A stretch of 64,000 nucleotides of DNA from the NCBI RefSeq assembly GCF_027409185.1, contig NC_084463.1, forward strand, positions 51,516,907-51,580,906. Direction: 5' to 3'. The DNA comes from Cynocephalus volans. Taxonomy: Eukaryota; Chordata; Mammalia; Dermoptera; Cynocephalidae. The position numbers and the translations under genes are program-made. Of this stretch, positions 46,779-58,640 are shown piece by piece (the first letter of the stretch is position 1; the number at the start of each line of letters is the position of its first letter). The notes beneath the pieces were generated by a model, which was not told the origin of the DNA, ran no database searches, and worked only from the letters and a program-made list of their open reading frames with translations.

Positions 46779-46927
46779 GGACCTAAGCCTGTAGTTTAGA
46801 AGGACCAAATTCCATAGTTTAGCATATAATGTAGAAAGGCCAAAGCCTGTAGTTTTGAAAGACCAAAGTCTTTAGTTTAGGAGGCCAGAGCCTCTAGCTT
46901 AGGAGCTCAAAGCCCAACCCTTTAGGA
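46779..46927. repeat. Short tandem repeat, ~23 bp units
   Basis: Six diverged units of the type 'ggccaaagcctgtagttt(t/a)gaa' begin near 46779, 46802, 46837, 46860, 46883 and 46904. The spacing is mostly 21-23 bp, with one 35-bp step. Confidence 0.75.
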
Positions 46928-46929
46928 AA

Positions 46930-47430
46930 ACATGTAGAATTGCTAAGATTAAGAAAGATCTGAAAACTTTCACAGGACTGAAGCCTTTGATGTAGATAAG
47001 AGAGTACAGCAAAAAGTGACTGCTCTGGGGGCAGTTGTCCTTGGTTCAGCTAAACCCAGTGCTGGGAAAGTATGCAAGCTAAAATCTTCAAGGACATGCT
47101 GCTAGTTAGTGCTTGAGGGATGTTCCTCATTTTGCCCTAAACTGTTTCTTTGAGTTTCTTGGGGTGTTAGGCACTTTGGTGATTATCACATTGCTTCCTT
47201 TTGTATATCACATAGCTTAGTTTTATGACTCCTTTGATAGTAAATTGCTTGAACTATTTTACACTACATCTGCTTTAATGAAGATTGTCATATAGCCAGT
47301 TTGTTTATGTTTTCACTGTGACCGATTAACCACCTGTTTCTCTTCTGCAACTTTCTTATTGTAACAATAAACACTGACGCAAAAACTGACTTGGGTCTAT
47401 GCCTGGGCTGTCCTCAAGAAACAGGCACAG
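46930..47430 (+). repeat. Possible LTR (poly(A) end)
   Basis: 'ttgtaacaataaacactgac' near 47360 looks like an LTR poly(A) signal region, and the 23-bp array would then lie in its U3. Edges and family were not determined. Confidence 0.35.
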
Positions 47431-48589
47431 CCCAGCCAGGAGATCTGATCTCCATTTTGTCCAGGGAAATCTCTGACCCATTGATGGGATTTCTGAGGCA
47501 GACAGAGAAAGAGAAAGGAGACCTCTGGGGAGGGCTTTAGCTGTACTCACCCCAAGTCAGTGACCGGTAGTGGGTGGGCAGCAAGGAATGGAAAGGCTGA
47601 GCTCATATGGATTTCTCATCAATTCCCAGGTTTTGACATCAAATATGAAAAGTTGATGATTAGTGAAGATTGGTAGTGAGACAAGTAATCAGGCTCAGAA
47701 GGCTTCATTTGCCCATGCAGCAGCATGGGGCCTGGAATAGGCAGCATGTAGGAGGCATAGGTACAAGACAGAATAACCACCCCCCTGGCGGTTGGGGTTC
47801 TATTTCTTCTTGTGGTGAGGTGTGTTGTTGTGATTGGCCATAGCTTATGTTAAATAGGAGTTAAATAAATATCCAATGGAAGTTGTTGAGGCCTTATGTT
47901 AATTAGGTGTTTTTTCAGGTATATGATTATTGGTTACCTTAGCATTTAAAGTAGAGTTTCAGAGGGGACCAATGACATGGACTTCTGTTGCAGTTATGAG
48001 TTCCCTTCTCTTCTGATTTTATGGGAAACTTCCACAGGAAAGAAATCACGATTTTGAGTATCTTTGGGTGGCACTATATGGGGAAAATAGAATAGTTGAA
48101 TCAGGCTCCCTCAACTCAGGTCTGGATGGGGGTCCAAAAGCACATTTATTGTAAACAAGTTGTGTGTGTGTTTGAAGTTAGTGCACATGTGCACCAATGT
48201 ACCTGTTTAGTTTTGTTGCTTTTGTGTGTTCTTCAGTTTGTGAAGCAGGGTTGGTCAGCAGAGAGCTCATGTCTAAAAATAGAGCATGTTTACTCTGCTG
48301 GCAGCTGCTCAGTTTTCCTTTGGACTTTGCTGGTAGCAGCTGAGTTTCTGAGTTTCTGTGTGGCCTAATTCTTAGATGTGTGTGTGCTGAAAAAAGACTA
48401 TTCCTACTTCAGCCAAGGCTCCAAGCAACATTTTATCTGGTTACCTAGCTCATAGAACTGCCTGTGAAGGGTTTGTGAATGGGCTTGAGGGATCTGTAAG
48501 CCCCAGACCCTGACCCTAGCTCTACACACCATCTTAAGTATTTTTTCCCAAACCTAATACGTAGGATGTCAAAAAAAAAAAAAAAGCTT
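47431..48589. other. Unassigned intergenic DNA
   Basis: No gene or classified repeat was recognised. A short A run lies at 48572-48585. Confidence 0.3.
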
Positions 48590-48735
48590 GGGATCGATAG
48601 AAGTGATGTTTACACACCACTGGGAATGTATCTAATTTTATGCAATTGTATGTTTAAAAATGCTTCAAATGGCAAACCTTTTGTTATATATTTTTTACAA
48701 TAATAAATGTATTAATAATGAAAGCACCAAACACT
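48590..48735 (+). repeat. Old L1 3' UTR end (L1M-like)
   Basis: 'tgtatgtttaaaaatgcttc', 'aaatggcaaacctttt' and 'tttacaataataaa' resemble the very end of an L1MB/ME-type 3' UTR. Confidence 0.45.
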
Positions 48736-48739
48736 TAGT

Positions 48740-48881
48740 ATGATATCTGGGGATCCTTTAAATACAGGATGATTACATGGATGGACCTTGAGAGAATTAT
48801 ATTAAGTGAAACAAGTCAGGCACAGAAAGAGAAATACCACATGTTCTCACTTATTGGTGGGAGCTAAAAATTAATATATAA

Positions 48882-48921
<40 letters not shown>

Positions 48922-49425
48922 CGGGGGGGGGAGAAGATATAACAACCACAATTATTTGAAGTTCATACGACAAGCAAACAGAAAGGACATTGTTGGGGGG
49001 GAGGGGGGGAGGGAGAAGGGAGGGAGGTTTTGGTGATGGGGAGCAATAATCAGCCACAATGTATATCGACAAAATAAAATTAAAAAATAAATAAATAAAT
49101 AAATAAATAAATAAATACAGGATGATTAGCAGTGGTTGGTGAGGGCAACTAGTGAGTATATTCCATCCTCTAAAAATATAGATTCTCATTCCTTTTGTTA
49201 GTGTGCCTCAGTCTTTTGTCCATAAAACTGGAGATAGTAATACACACTTGGATGTGTAGACTCACCTTGAGCCCATTTTAGTAATATAAAGTTCATGAGT
49301 GAAATCTCTTTTCTCTGTTTATTAAGGTACAGTTCTCAGAGCCAAGGACAGGGGGCTCAGGAGTGATATGTAATTCTTTCCACACTGGCCATGTGTTGCA
49401 GTTTTCACTGTTCAAGGTTATACTT
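48740..49425 (+). repeat. Sequence X, copy 2 (split by a young L1)
   Basis: It shares with copies 1 and 3 'ctggggatcctttaaa', 'cctcagtcttttgtccataaaa', 'agtaatataaagttcatgag' and 'cagttctcagagccaagga'. The L1 tail 48776-49112 interrupts it. On its right it runs into an antisense old L1 at the same junction as the other copies. Confidence 0.7.
48776..49112 (+). mobile_element. Short 5'-truncated L1, young
   Basis: It contains only the last ORF2 codons and the 3' UTR, with (CA)n (48886-48918), a G run, a polypurine tract and an (AAAT)n tail. A perfect 16-base target duplication (aaatacaggatgatta) lies at 48760-48775 and 49113-49128. It belongs to the same family as copy A. Confidence 0.92.
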
Positions 49426-50985
49426 CTTTTGTTTGAGTAACTCGTAGTTTTCCTTGTGATATGATTGTACGTAAAACTGTTTTCTTAATTTTATTTTGGG
49501 ACACTTTATTCTTATGTAAAGAAATTTGAGGAATGTCTGTACATTGATTTTTCTATCCTATTACTTTCTTCAGGTTGTTTATTAGTTTTAGTATGTTTTA
49601 CTGAATTCCTCATGGTTTTCTAAATACAAGAACATGTCATCTGTGAATAAAGATGATTGTACTTCCTCTCCAGTTTAGATGCTTTTTGTTTACTTCTGTT
49701 GCCAGATTGCCCTGGCTAGCACCTCTAGTACAGCAATAAGTAGATGTGGTGAGTAGATACATGGACCTTCTTCCTGATCTAGGAAAAGTATACTGGCTTT
49801 AACTATGAAGAATGATGTTAGCTGTGGAATTTTTAATTTGTTTTTTTTAATGCCCTTTATCTGTTAAAAATGTTTCCTTCTATTCCTATGTTAAATATTT
49901 CCATCATAAAAGGATGTTGAATTTTGTCAATTTCATTTTTCGCATCTATTGAGATGGTCATGTGGTTTTGTTTCTTATTGTATCAATATGATATATCATG
50001 CTAAATGATCTTTAGGTCTTAACCAACCTTCCATTCCTGAGAATTTAAGTTGGTAATGGGGAATAATTATTTTATATGTTGCTGCATTCTGTGTGGTTAT
50101 ATTGTTTTTGAAGGAATTCCACTTATACTTAGAAGATAAACTGGCCTGAATTTTTTTCGTGTGTACGATATCTCAGTATGCTTTTGGTATCATAGTAAAA
50201 CGACCTCATGTAATGAATGTAAAAGTGTCTCTACTGTGTTTCTATTTTTTGGACAGCTCAAGCAGACTTTATATTAAATCTTCTCCAAATGTTTGATAGA
50301 ATTAAATAATGATCTTTCTGAATGTAAAATTTTCATTGTGTATATATTTTTATTATTAAAATACTTGTAATACGTCCACTCAGAGTATTTATTATTTTCT
50401 TGAGAAAGTTTCCATAGTTTCAATCTTTCTAAGAATTTCTCAATTTTATCTAAATTATCTAAAATTGTGGCATGTAATCCTTCATATTATTCTTCTCTAA
50501 TTTTTTTTTTACTTTTGTAATGTTGGTAGTAATGATCTTTTTAATTTTTGATTTTAGGTATTTGAGATCTCTCTCTCTCTTGCTCTCTCTCTCTCTTGCC
50601 TTGGACTAGATAAAGATTTGTCAACTTTTTGGTCTTTTATTAACCTCCTTTTAATGTTATTGTTATTCTTTATTGTTTTTTATTTCATATTCCATTGCCC
50701 TATTTTTGTAATTCTTTTCCTTTCTTATGCTTACTTTAGATTGTGTTTGCTGTACTATTCAATATCTTTTTGTGGAAGCTTAGGTTATTGATTTGAGATC
50801 GTTTTTAATATATACTTATTCACATTTATAAATTTACATATAGTCACCACTTTAGCAGCCTTAGAAAATTTTTATTCCTCTTTATTGATAGACAGTTTCA
50901 TAATTATAAAATGTTCCTTATTTTCTCTATTTAGTTTTTATGTTTTAAAATCTATTTTGTTATATTTTCTAACAGATCTGATCAC
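49426..50985 (-). repeat. Old L1 ORF2 (RT to endonuclease), fused to X
   Basis: On the plus strand antisense L1 words follow in order: 'catgtcatctgtgaata', 'attgccctggctagcacct', 'atctattgagatggtcatgtgg' and 'cttaaccaaccttccattcc', then toward the endonuclease side. It is strongly diverged with no open frame. A CT run occurs at 50568-50597. Confidence 0.7.
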
Positions 50986-51054
50986 TGTTGATAGGTCCCA
51001 ATAAATTTTGGCTACATCTGCTTGATACAAATTCAAGAATTAAGCTGCAAGGGA

Positions 51055-51310
51055 CTCTAACTTTTTATTTCTTCTTTAAGAAATCATTACAAACATAATG
51101 GCTTAAGACAGTAGAAATTTATACTTTCACAATTCTGAAGGACAGAAGTCCAAAATCAGTGTCATTGGACTAATATCAAAGTGCTGTCAGACCAACACTC
51201 TCTCCCAAGGTCATAGGTGAGAATCATTCATTACATTTTCTATCTTCTGATGACTGCAGGTATTCCTTGGCTTGCGGTTGCAAAAGCTTTTGATCCAGCT
51301 CCTGAATGTT
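51055..51310 (-). repeat. MLT1-like LTR remnant
   Basis: 'cataatggcttaagacagtag', 'aatttatactttcacaattc' and 'gaaggacagaagtccaaaatc' are the antisense layout of a MaLR (MLT1-type) LTR. Confidence 0.55.
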
Positions 51311-53765
51311 AAAAGTCTTACAAGCCCATTCACATAGAAAACATTCAGAGTTCAAGCAAAGAGGCTCCTTCAGTCTCACAAGGTCTTGCTCTCATAGCAC
51401 AGGAGAAGATAGATATTTCAGGGAGCTTGACAGAACTTGAGAGAAGGAAGCTAATGCACAGGAGAATGAGGGATAGGAGAAGGCCCCTGTGCCTGCAGAC
51501 TAAAGCTAGTGATGTAGGAGCCCCGAGGGAAACAGAGATGGGGAGATGACAACAGTGTGCAACACCTCAAAATTTTAAATGGAGGGCATTTGGAGGCCAC
51601 TGAACCCAGACAGACCTAGATGAAGAGAGAGAGCTGAGTCTAGATGGAGAGCAGGAGACAGAGACCAGTCTACATGAAGCATCTCACCTGCAAGTTTGAC
51701 TAGGCATGTAAAACATTTCCAGACCCCCTAGAGCCCTGTAGTGTTCCAATTATTGCTCTCTTTATCTTTTGCAAGCATCTCAATCTTCCCCTCCACAACA
51801 CCTGCTCCCACCCCCGCAATGCATGTGGCGTGCTGTGTTTATCCAAACAATCTGGAGGAGATGCACATATGAAGATATCTCTTTCTCCCTCTCCCTCTTT
51901 CTCTCTCTCTCTGCATTGCTCCTTCCTCTCCGGAACTCTGTCTGTAAATTTCTCTGGCCTCACTTTCCGAATCCCCACTTCTGTGATTTCAACTCAGCAC
52001 ATCTCCATGCTCCCTGCTCTGTGGTGTGGAGAGCTGGAGCAGATTGTGAGACCCACTAGTTTTGAGGTTATTGTTCTCCATTTAAAAAATCATGTTATCT
52101 CAGTGGTTGCTGAGAAGAGAACATATTTCTCACTCATCTTTACATGCAGGTCAACAAGGGTTGCATGTGGCTGCTCAGAGTGATTCAGTGACCTAGGCTG
52201 TTTCTGATTCTGAACTCTTAGAGTTGCTTCATCTGGAGCATGTTTCAGGTTGGACGCTGGTTCTTCTAGGCTTTAGTGGAGCTCATACATTAGCCATACC
52301 TAATCTTCTGAGCCTGTGTAATTGTAAGGGAGGTTAGAAACATGGGTTTTGGACTGACCATTTTTCACCATGGTTTCAACTCCCTTAGCATGGTCTCAGC
52401 CCATGACAGGAGACGTCAGCTATCCTAAATTAAGTCAGAAGTAAATTTCTCAGCCCCTAAATTAGTGGAAAAGTAAGCCCTGAAGAAAAATAAAGCTGGA
52501 CATTATTCACAATGGTCAGGACAGACTGTCATCAGTAATAAACTGATATAATGGGAAAAATGGTAAAATCAAATCAACTTATTCCAATCAAATTAGTCCA
52601 AAGGAGAGTGGGAATTTAAAGAGAATATGAAAATGAAAGGGTAAACAGGGGATCAGTGGCATGTGGACTGTGAAAAGCTTCAAAAGCAAGAAGGGGTTTG
52701 GCTCATGTAAAAGACATCTGAGTTAACTAAATGCTGTTTATGGAAATCGGGCTCCTGTCCTCCGTCAGAGGCTGGCAGACAGGGGCCTATCTTCACATGT
52801 TTTCTGGAACAAACAGGAGACTCACTCTCAGCATTCAGTTTGCTCAGGTGGGCACTTTAATGGGTGCTGAAGGCATCCCTGGATGGTAGACACTTTAACT
52901 GTTAGAAACTGTGTTGATGTTTTATACAAGCCTTTATATACCAAGGTTGAGGCCTAGTTCACAAGACAGTTCAGAGGGGACAGGCTAGAGTGGTCAAGGA
53001 GAGAAACTTTGTCACTCAGAGGACATTAATACAGAAAAGTTCCTGCCCTAAACTTGTGAAGGTAGACATGGAAATCCTAACCTCTACTTTACCTCCATTT
53101 TTTTCTTATCTTGCTGGTAAACCATTTACTCTGTCTGCTGTGAGGTGATTTTCAAGACTTATGCCCTCAACCAGCCTGTGAACTATGTAATGAGGAGTAG
53201 CAGGAAGAACTGAGTGTGGGAAAGAAACACATGGGAGAGTCCACACACCAAAAGTGAGAAGAAAGAGACAGCAAAGGGGTCACAATTTGCTTTTGATGTG
53301 TTCTGATCACAGCCTGCAGGTCCTGGGGCCCCAATGCCTCATTCAAACTGCATGGGAATAGACAAGTCAGAGAGGGAGAAAGTGTTTAGATTTTTAAGAG
53401 GAGAGGCATTAAGATTTAGGGTGTAGGTGATGAAAGAGTTTGGAAAAGGAGAGAATAGGGAGCACTGGATAAGGGTAGATTCAGCACTTCTGTGGCACAT
53501 CTGAATCAGCCCAAGTTTCCCTGTAATCCCAGGCACCTGAGGCTCCTTTCTTTTTCATCTTATTGTCTACATTTACCTATAGTGAGTCTATTCCCCAAAT
53601 TCTATTTGAATAATGCATTCAGATTCATTTGGGCTGAGACTTTTATTTTCACCTGGCGCCAAGGAGCAGTGGGCAACTCCAGCACAGGGTACAATAGAGT
53701 ACCTCACATGCACACAGGCACACACACACAGACATGCATCATGCAAACACAGTATGAAATAAGAC
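51311..53765. other. Unassigned intergenic DNA
   Basis: No gene was recognised. CT-rich runs lie at 51878-51913 and a CA-rich stretch at 53709-53735. Some parts (51.7-52.3 kb) could be decayed LTRs. Frames of about 90-120 codons on both strands have no family signature. Confidence 0.3.
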
Positions 53766-53767
53766 CT

Positions 53768-54145
53768 TTGTTTTATAAATCTGGCTGCTCCAACATTGGG
53801 TGCATACATATTTATGATTGTTATGTCTTCTTGATGGATCAGTCCTTTTATCATTAAGTAGTGTCCCTCATTGTCTCTTTTTATGATTTTTAGTTTAAAG
53901 TCTATTTTGTCAGATATAAGAATAGCTACTCCAGCTCGTTTTTCTTTTCTGTTTGCATGGTAAATCTTTTTCCATCCTTTCACTCTTAGCCTATGTGAAT
54001 CTTAATGGGTGAAGTGGGTCTCTTGTAGGCAGCATATAGTTGGGTCCTCCTTTTTGATCCAGTCAGCCAGTCTGTGTCTTTTGATTGAGGAATTTAAGCC
54101 TTTTACATTAAGAGTTGTAATTGAAAGGTGTTAATTTATTCCTAG
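53768..54145 (-). pseudogene. L1 ORF2 N-terminus (copy B), inverted part
   Basis: This encodes the endonuclease beginning, with 'KRAGVAILISDKIDFKLK' and 'IINMYAPNVGAARFIKQ', and is cut at the inversion point. It lacks the one-base deletion that copy A has near 8735. Confidence 0.8.
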
Positions 54146-54323
54146 CATTTTATTGGTTGTTTGGTTGTCTTAGGTGTCTTTTGTTCCTTGCTTTCTGATT
54201 TACTGTTTGGTTTCCGTGTTTGTTGGTTCCTTAGGTTGTAGATAGCGTTTTTGTTTGATTGTTTTGTCTTCACGAATGCCATTTTTATTATACTAGTGTG
54301 TTTTAATTTTTCTTCGGTTATTA

Positions 54324-55313
54324 TGGCAGTGATAGTTATTTTTCAGGAACCAAACCCAGTACTCCCTTGAGAATTTCTTGTAAGGGTGGTCGTTTGGTAG
54401 TGAACTCCCGCAGTTTTTGTTTGTCTGAGAAATATACTATTTGCCCTTCATTTCAGAAGGATAGCCTTGCAGGGTAGAGTATTCTTGGCTGGCAATATTT
54501 GTCTTTTAGTATTTTGAATATATCATCCCATTCCTTTCTAGCTTTTAGGGTTTGTGATGAAAAGTCTGATGTGAGTCTGATTGGGGCTCCCTTATAGGTG
54601 ATTTGACGCTTCTGTCTTGCAGCTTTTAAGATTCTCTCTTTGTCTCTGAGTTTTGCCAATTTGACTATAACATGTCTCGGAGAAGGCATTTTTGGGTTGA
54701 ATACGTTTGGAGATCGTTGAGCTTCCTGAAGATCTGCGATTTTTCCTAAAACCTGGGAATTTTTCTGCCACTATTTTGTTGAATATGTTTTCAATGCAAT
54801 CTCCATTTTCCTCCCCTTCTGGAATACCCATGACTCGGATATTTGAGCTCTTAAGGTTGTCTGATATCTCTCTCAGATTTTCTTCAATGTCTTTGATTCT
54901 TTTTTCTTTTTTTTTGTTTGCTTGGTTTATTTCAAACAGCCCATCTTCAAGTTCAGAGGTTCTCTCTTCAACTTCGACAAGCCTGCTGGTTAAACTCTCC
55001 GTTGTGTTTTTTATTTCACTTAAAACCTTCTTCAGTTCAGCAAGTTCTGCTACATTTTTTTTCAGGACATTGATTTCCTTGTACATTTTCTCTTTCAGGT
55101 CCTGTATACTTTTCCTCATTTCATCATGATGTCTAGCTGAGTTTTCTTGTATCTCATTCAGTTTCCTTAGAATTATCACTCGAATTTCCTTGTCAGTCAT
55201 TTCAAGGGCTTCTTGTTCTATCGGATCTAGAGTTTGAAACTTATTAACTTTTGGTGGTGTACTTTCTTGATTTTTTTCTATTTCTGGTATCTTTTTTTAT
55301 GTTTATTCATTGT
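54324..55313 (-). pseudogene. L1 ORF1 (copy B), broken
   Basis: RNA-binding L1 protein. The start corresponds to 'MNKH' near 55313; a coiled coil (about 55180-54870) is followed by 'RVMGIPEGEENGDC' and the C-terminal 'PSPRHVIVKLAKLRDKER'. Here the CGA at 'NIRVM' is intact where copy A has a stop. It shares with copy A the one-base frameshift after 'VAEKF' and the TGA after 'ARLSF' (about 54455-54453). A 6-base in-frame deletion relative to A lies near 54727. Confidence 0.8.
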
Positions 55314-55436
55314 GGCTGTGGGTTTCACAGTCTACCAGGTTGAGACTATTGACTAACTAAGATGTTGCTGTGGTTGCCAATTTGGTATGGCTACCTCCGT
55401 GACTGCTCAGTTGGCCTCTAGTGCCTTGTGTGTTAG

Positions 55437-56695
55437 ACCTAAAGAAGGAAATAGAGACTAATACCATATTAGCAGGGGACCTGAACACCCCACTGTCAAT
55501 ATTCGACAGATCATCTAGGCAAAGAATCAGTAGAGAAACACAAGATCTAAACAATACTGTAGACCAATTGGACTTGGCAGATATCTACAGAACATTCCAT
55601 CCAACAACCTCAGAATATTCATTCTTCTCAGCAGCACATGGATCATTCTCCAGGATAGATCACATATTAGGTCACAAATCACGTCTCAATAAATTCAAAA
55701 AAATTGGAATTATCTCATGTATTTTCTCACACCACAATGGATTAAAAGTAGAAATTAATAACAAATGAAACTCTGGAAACTGTACAAACACATGGAAATT
55801 AAACAGCATTCTACTTAATGACATATGGGTCCAAGAAGAAATCACGCAGGAAATCAAAAAATTTATTGAAACTAATGAAAATAATGATACATCATACCAA
55901 AAGCTGTGGGATACTGCAAAAGCAGTATTGAGGGGAAAATTTATTGCATTAAATGCTCACTTCAGAAGAATAGAAAGATGGCAAATGAACAAACTAAAAC
56001 TTCACCTTAAAGAACTAGAAAAACAAGAACAATCCAAACCTAAAGTTAGCAGACGGAAAGAAATCATTAAGATCAGAGCAGAACTGAATGAAATTGAAAC
56101 CCAAAAAACAATTCAAAAGATCAATGAATCAAAAAGTTGGTTTTTTGAAAGATAAATAAAATTGACAAACCATTAGCATGGCTAACAAAAAAAAGAAGAG
56201 AGAAGACTCAAAGAACAAAATTTAGAAATGAAAAAGGAGATATTACAACTGATTCATCTGAAATACAAGGAATCATATGAGACTACTATAAACAACTATC
56301 CGCCAACAAATTTGAAAATCTGGAGGAAATGGATAAATTTCTGGACACACTAAAGCTCCTAAAATTGAACCATGAAGACGTAGAAAATTTGAACAGACCA
56401 ATAACAATAAAGGAGATTGAAGGTGTTATCAGAAAGCTCCCAACAAAGAAAAGCCCAGGACCAGATGGATTCACAGCAGAATTTTACCAAACATTCAAAG
56501 GGGAATTGACACCGATTCTTTACAAACTATTCCAAAAGATTGAAACAGACACAAATCTCCCAAACTCATTCTATGAAGCAAACGTCCTGATACCAAAACC
56601 AGGTAAAGACATAACCAAAAAAGAAAACTACAGGCCGATATCCTTGATGAATATAGATGCATAAATCCTCACTAAAATACTAGCAAACAGAATAA
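55437..56695 (+). pseudogene. L1 ORF2 (copy B), middle part
   Basis: Endonuclease motifs 'AGDLNTPLSIFDRSSRQRIS' and 'SRIDHILGHKS' continue into '[18 protein letters not shown]' and '[11 protein letters not shown]'. The three Trp codons lost in copy A are present here (55788, 55827 and 55907 region). Stops at 55766, 56153 and 56662 and small indels break the frame. Confidence 0.8.
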
Positions 56696-56699
56696 ATCA

Positions 56700-58090
56700 A
56701 AAGAGACATTAGAAAATACACTTATATAACCAAAAATGAAGATACAATGTACAAAATTTGGAAGGCAACTGTAGAAAGACACAGCAAGAAAAGAAAAATT
56801 CAGAAGAATGTATCTTATGACCACAGATTGAAAACTAGGTACAAATATTAAAGTATATCGCGTCAAGCAACATAGAAAACTAATTATACCCCATGTCAGA
56901 GTTGCATATATCCCAGGACTACATGTTTGGGAAAAAGCTAAAAATTACACAATATAGTACCCTATGTCAATAAAAGAATACAGAAAACTACATGACATCT
57001 CACTAGATGGACAAAACAAATTTGACAGAATCCAATGTCCTCCTATGAAGAAAACATTCAACAAAGTAGAAATAGAAGGGAAGTTCCTCAAACTGATGAA
57101 GGGCATATGAAGAACCCACTGCTCACAGTATTTTTGTTGGAGTGAGCAGGACTGAAGCCATGTTGGGACCTAAGGCTGCCTGGGCTGCAGAGGTGGGGAG
57201 GATTTTTTTAAAGGACAGTTTTTTTCTCTCTGACTTTCTTATCCTCTGACTTTCTTATCTCACTCACTAATTAGAAAAACAAGGCTGAGAAGCTAATTAG
57301 TACTTTGCAAAGCTAACAGTTCTTTCTTTGAGACTTGTAGAGTTTTGGGAAATGATCAAGGCCAAATGACTGATGCTGACCTTGGGCACTAGCCACGTAC
57401 ACTGGTGCAAATCAAAATCTTGCAGGGTCCTGAGTTAACAGCGAAGATGAGAACAGAAACCAGATGAAGCCTTGTTGAGACCTTTTACCTGACTCAGAGA
57501 CACGGACCTTTTGTAACTCACATCTCCTGTTCTCCTGCCTTTCACCTTCCACATCCCATTCCCTCAACCCTTCCTTTAAAAACCCCTCAGTAAATGTAAA
57601 TCTTTGAGATGGGGTGGTCTGCTATCTCCTTCAGCTGAATACCTCTGCTTTTCTCACACCAACCATTTGACTTCTGAGGTTTTTTTCAAAGGGGTGGGCA
57701 GCCGGACGTGAGTCCAGAAACATTTTTAGTGGTGAAAGTCCATATTCTTATGTTCTAAGACCAGAAACAAGATAAACAATCCATTCTCACCACATCTCTT
57801 CATCACTCTACTAGATGGAAAAATTGGCAACAGATGTAGATAAAAGGCATCTAGATTGGAAAAAAAGTGTAATTTCCTTTATTTTCAGTTGACATGTTTT
57901 TGTATTTAGAAAATCATAAGGAATTCACTAAGTACTATTAGAGTTCAGAGAAGTAACAGGATCAATATACAAAAATCAATTGTATTTCTGTACACAAATA
58001 TAAATAATACAAATATGAGATTGAAGAAACAGTTGAGTTACAATAGACTCAAAATAAGATCCCTAGAAATAAGTTTAACAATAGAAGTGT
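56700..58090 (+). repeat. Ancient L1 ORF2 (RT), split by a solo LTR
   Basis: Diverged reverse transcriptase words occur on both sides of the LTR: 'gcatatatcccagg', 'aagaaaacattcaacaaag', 'atgaagaacccactgctca', then 'agtggtgaaagtcc', 'accagaaacaagataaaca' and 'gatcaatatacaaaaatcaa'. It runs into sequence X at 58091. Confidence 0.7.
57135..57722 (+). repeat. Solo LTR inserted in ancient L1
   Basis: 588 bp, starting TGTTGGAGTG and ending GAAACA. Flanks are tttt on both sides, a 4-bp target duplication within a T run. 'tttaaaaacccc' near 57575 and 'cagtaaatgtaaatc' near 57588 could be the TATA and poly(A) elements. L1 sequence continues across the insertion. The family was not identified. Confidence 0.7.
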
Positions 58091-58640
58091 GTACTTGAAC
58101 GTGGAAAGCCACAGTACATGGGTAGCATGGAAACACTTAGGTATTATCCCTGAGCCTCTTCTCCTTGGCTCTGAGAACTTTACCTTCATGGGGGAGAAAA
58201 CGGATTGCATCCTTGACCTTTATATTATTAGAGGTGGGCTCGGGGTGAGTTCTGCATATCCAAATGTGTTTTAGTGTCTCCATTTTTATGGATAGGAGAC
58301 ATACATAGAAAGAGAGGGAATGACAAACTCTAGCCAGAGTGTGAAAGATCAGGCAGTGACTCTCACCACCCAATCCCTGCCAATCATGCTGTGTTTAAAG
58401 GATCCCCACATACCATACCAATAAGGGTTTGAGAGGCATGGAATTTAGGAGTTCAAAGATGGGGGTCTGTAGATTCTAATATCCGAGACAAGAGGGCTGT
58501 GGGAAGATCAAGGCTGAGTTCCCTGCATCTGCAAATAGAATCACTGAGGGGAAGTTGAAGGATGTATGAAAGCACAGGAATTTCGACAAGGCAGGAAACA
58601 CATTAGGAAAAGAGAAAACCAGAGATAGGATATAAGCATG
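58091..58640 (-). repeat. Sequence X, copy 3 (continuous)
   Basis: The best preserved copy. On the minus strand it has 'cttttcctaatgtg', 'gggaactcagccttgat', 'ggggatcctttaaacacagc', 'tccataaaaatggagac', 'taatataaaggtcaagga' and 'agttctcagagccaagg'. It joins the L1 at about 58090. It may extend to about 58740. Confidence 0.65.

Larger units (their letters stand above)
53768..56695. mobile_element. L1 copy B with 5' inversion, 3' end lost
   Basis: 53768-55436 carries, on the minus strand, the end of the 5' UTR, ORF1 and the start of ORF2. At 55437 the sequence switches to the plus strand and continues ORF2 from the endonuclease into the reverse transcriptase. The two parts meet in L1 coordinates with a loss of about 5 bases, the pattern left by twin priming. 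The plus part stops near codon 'ANRINQ' without 3' UTR or tail and abuts an older L1. Confidence 0.85.
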
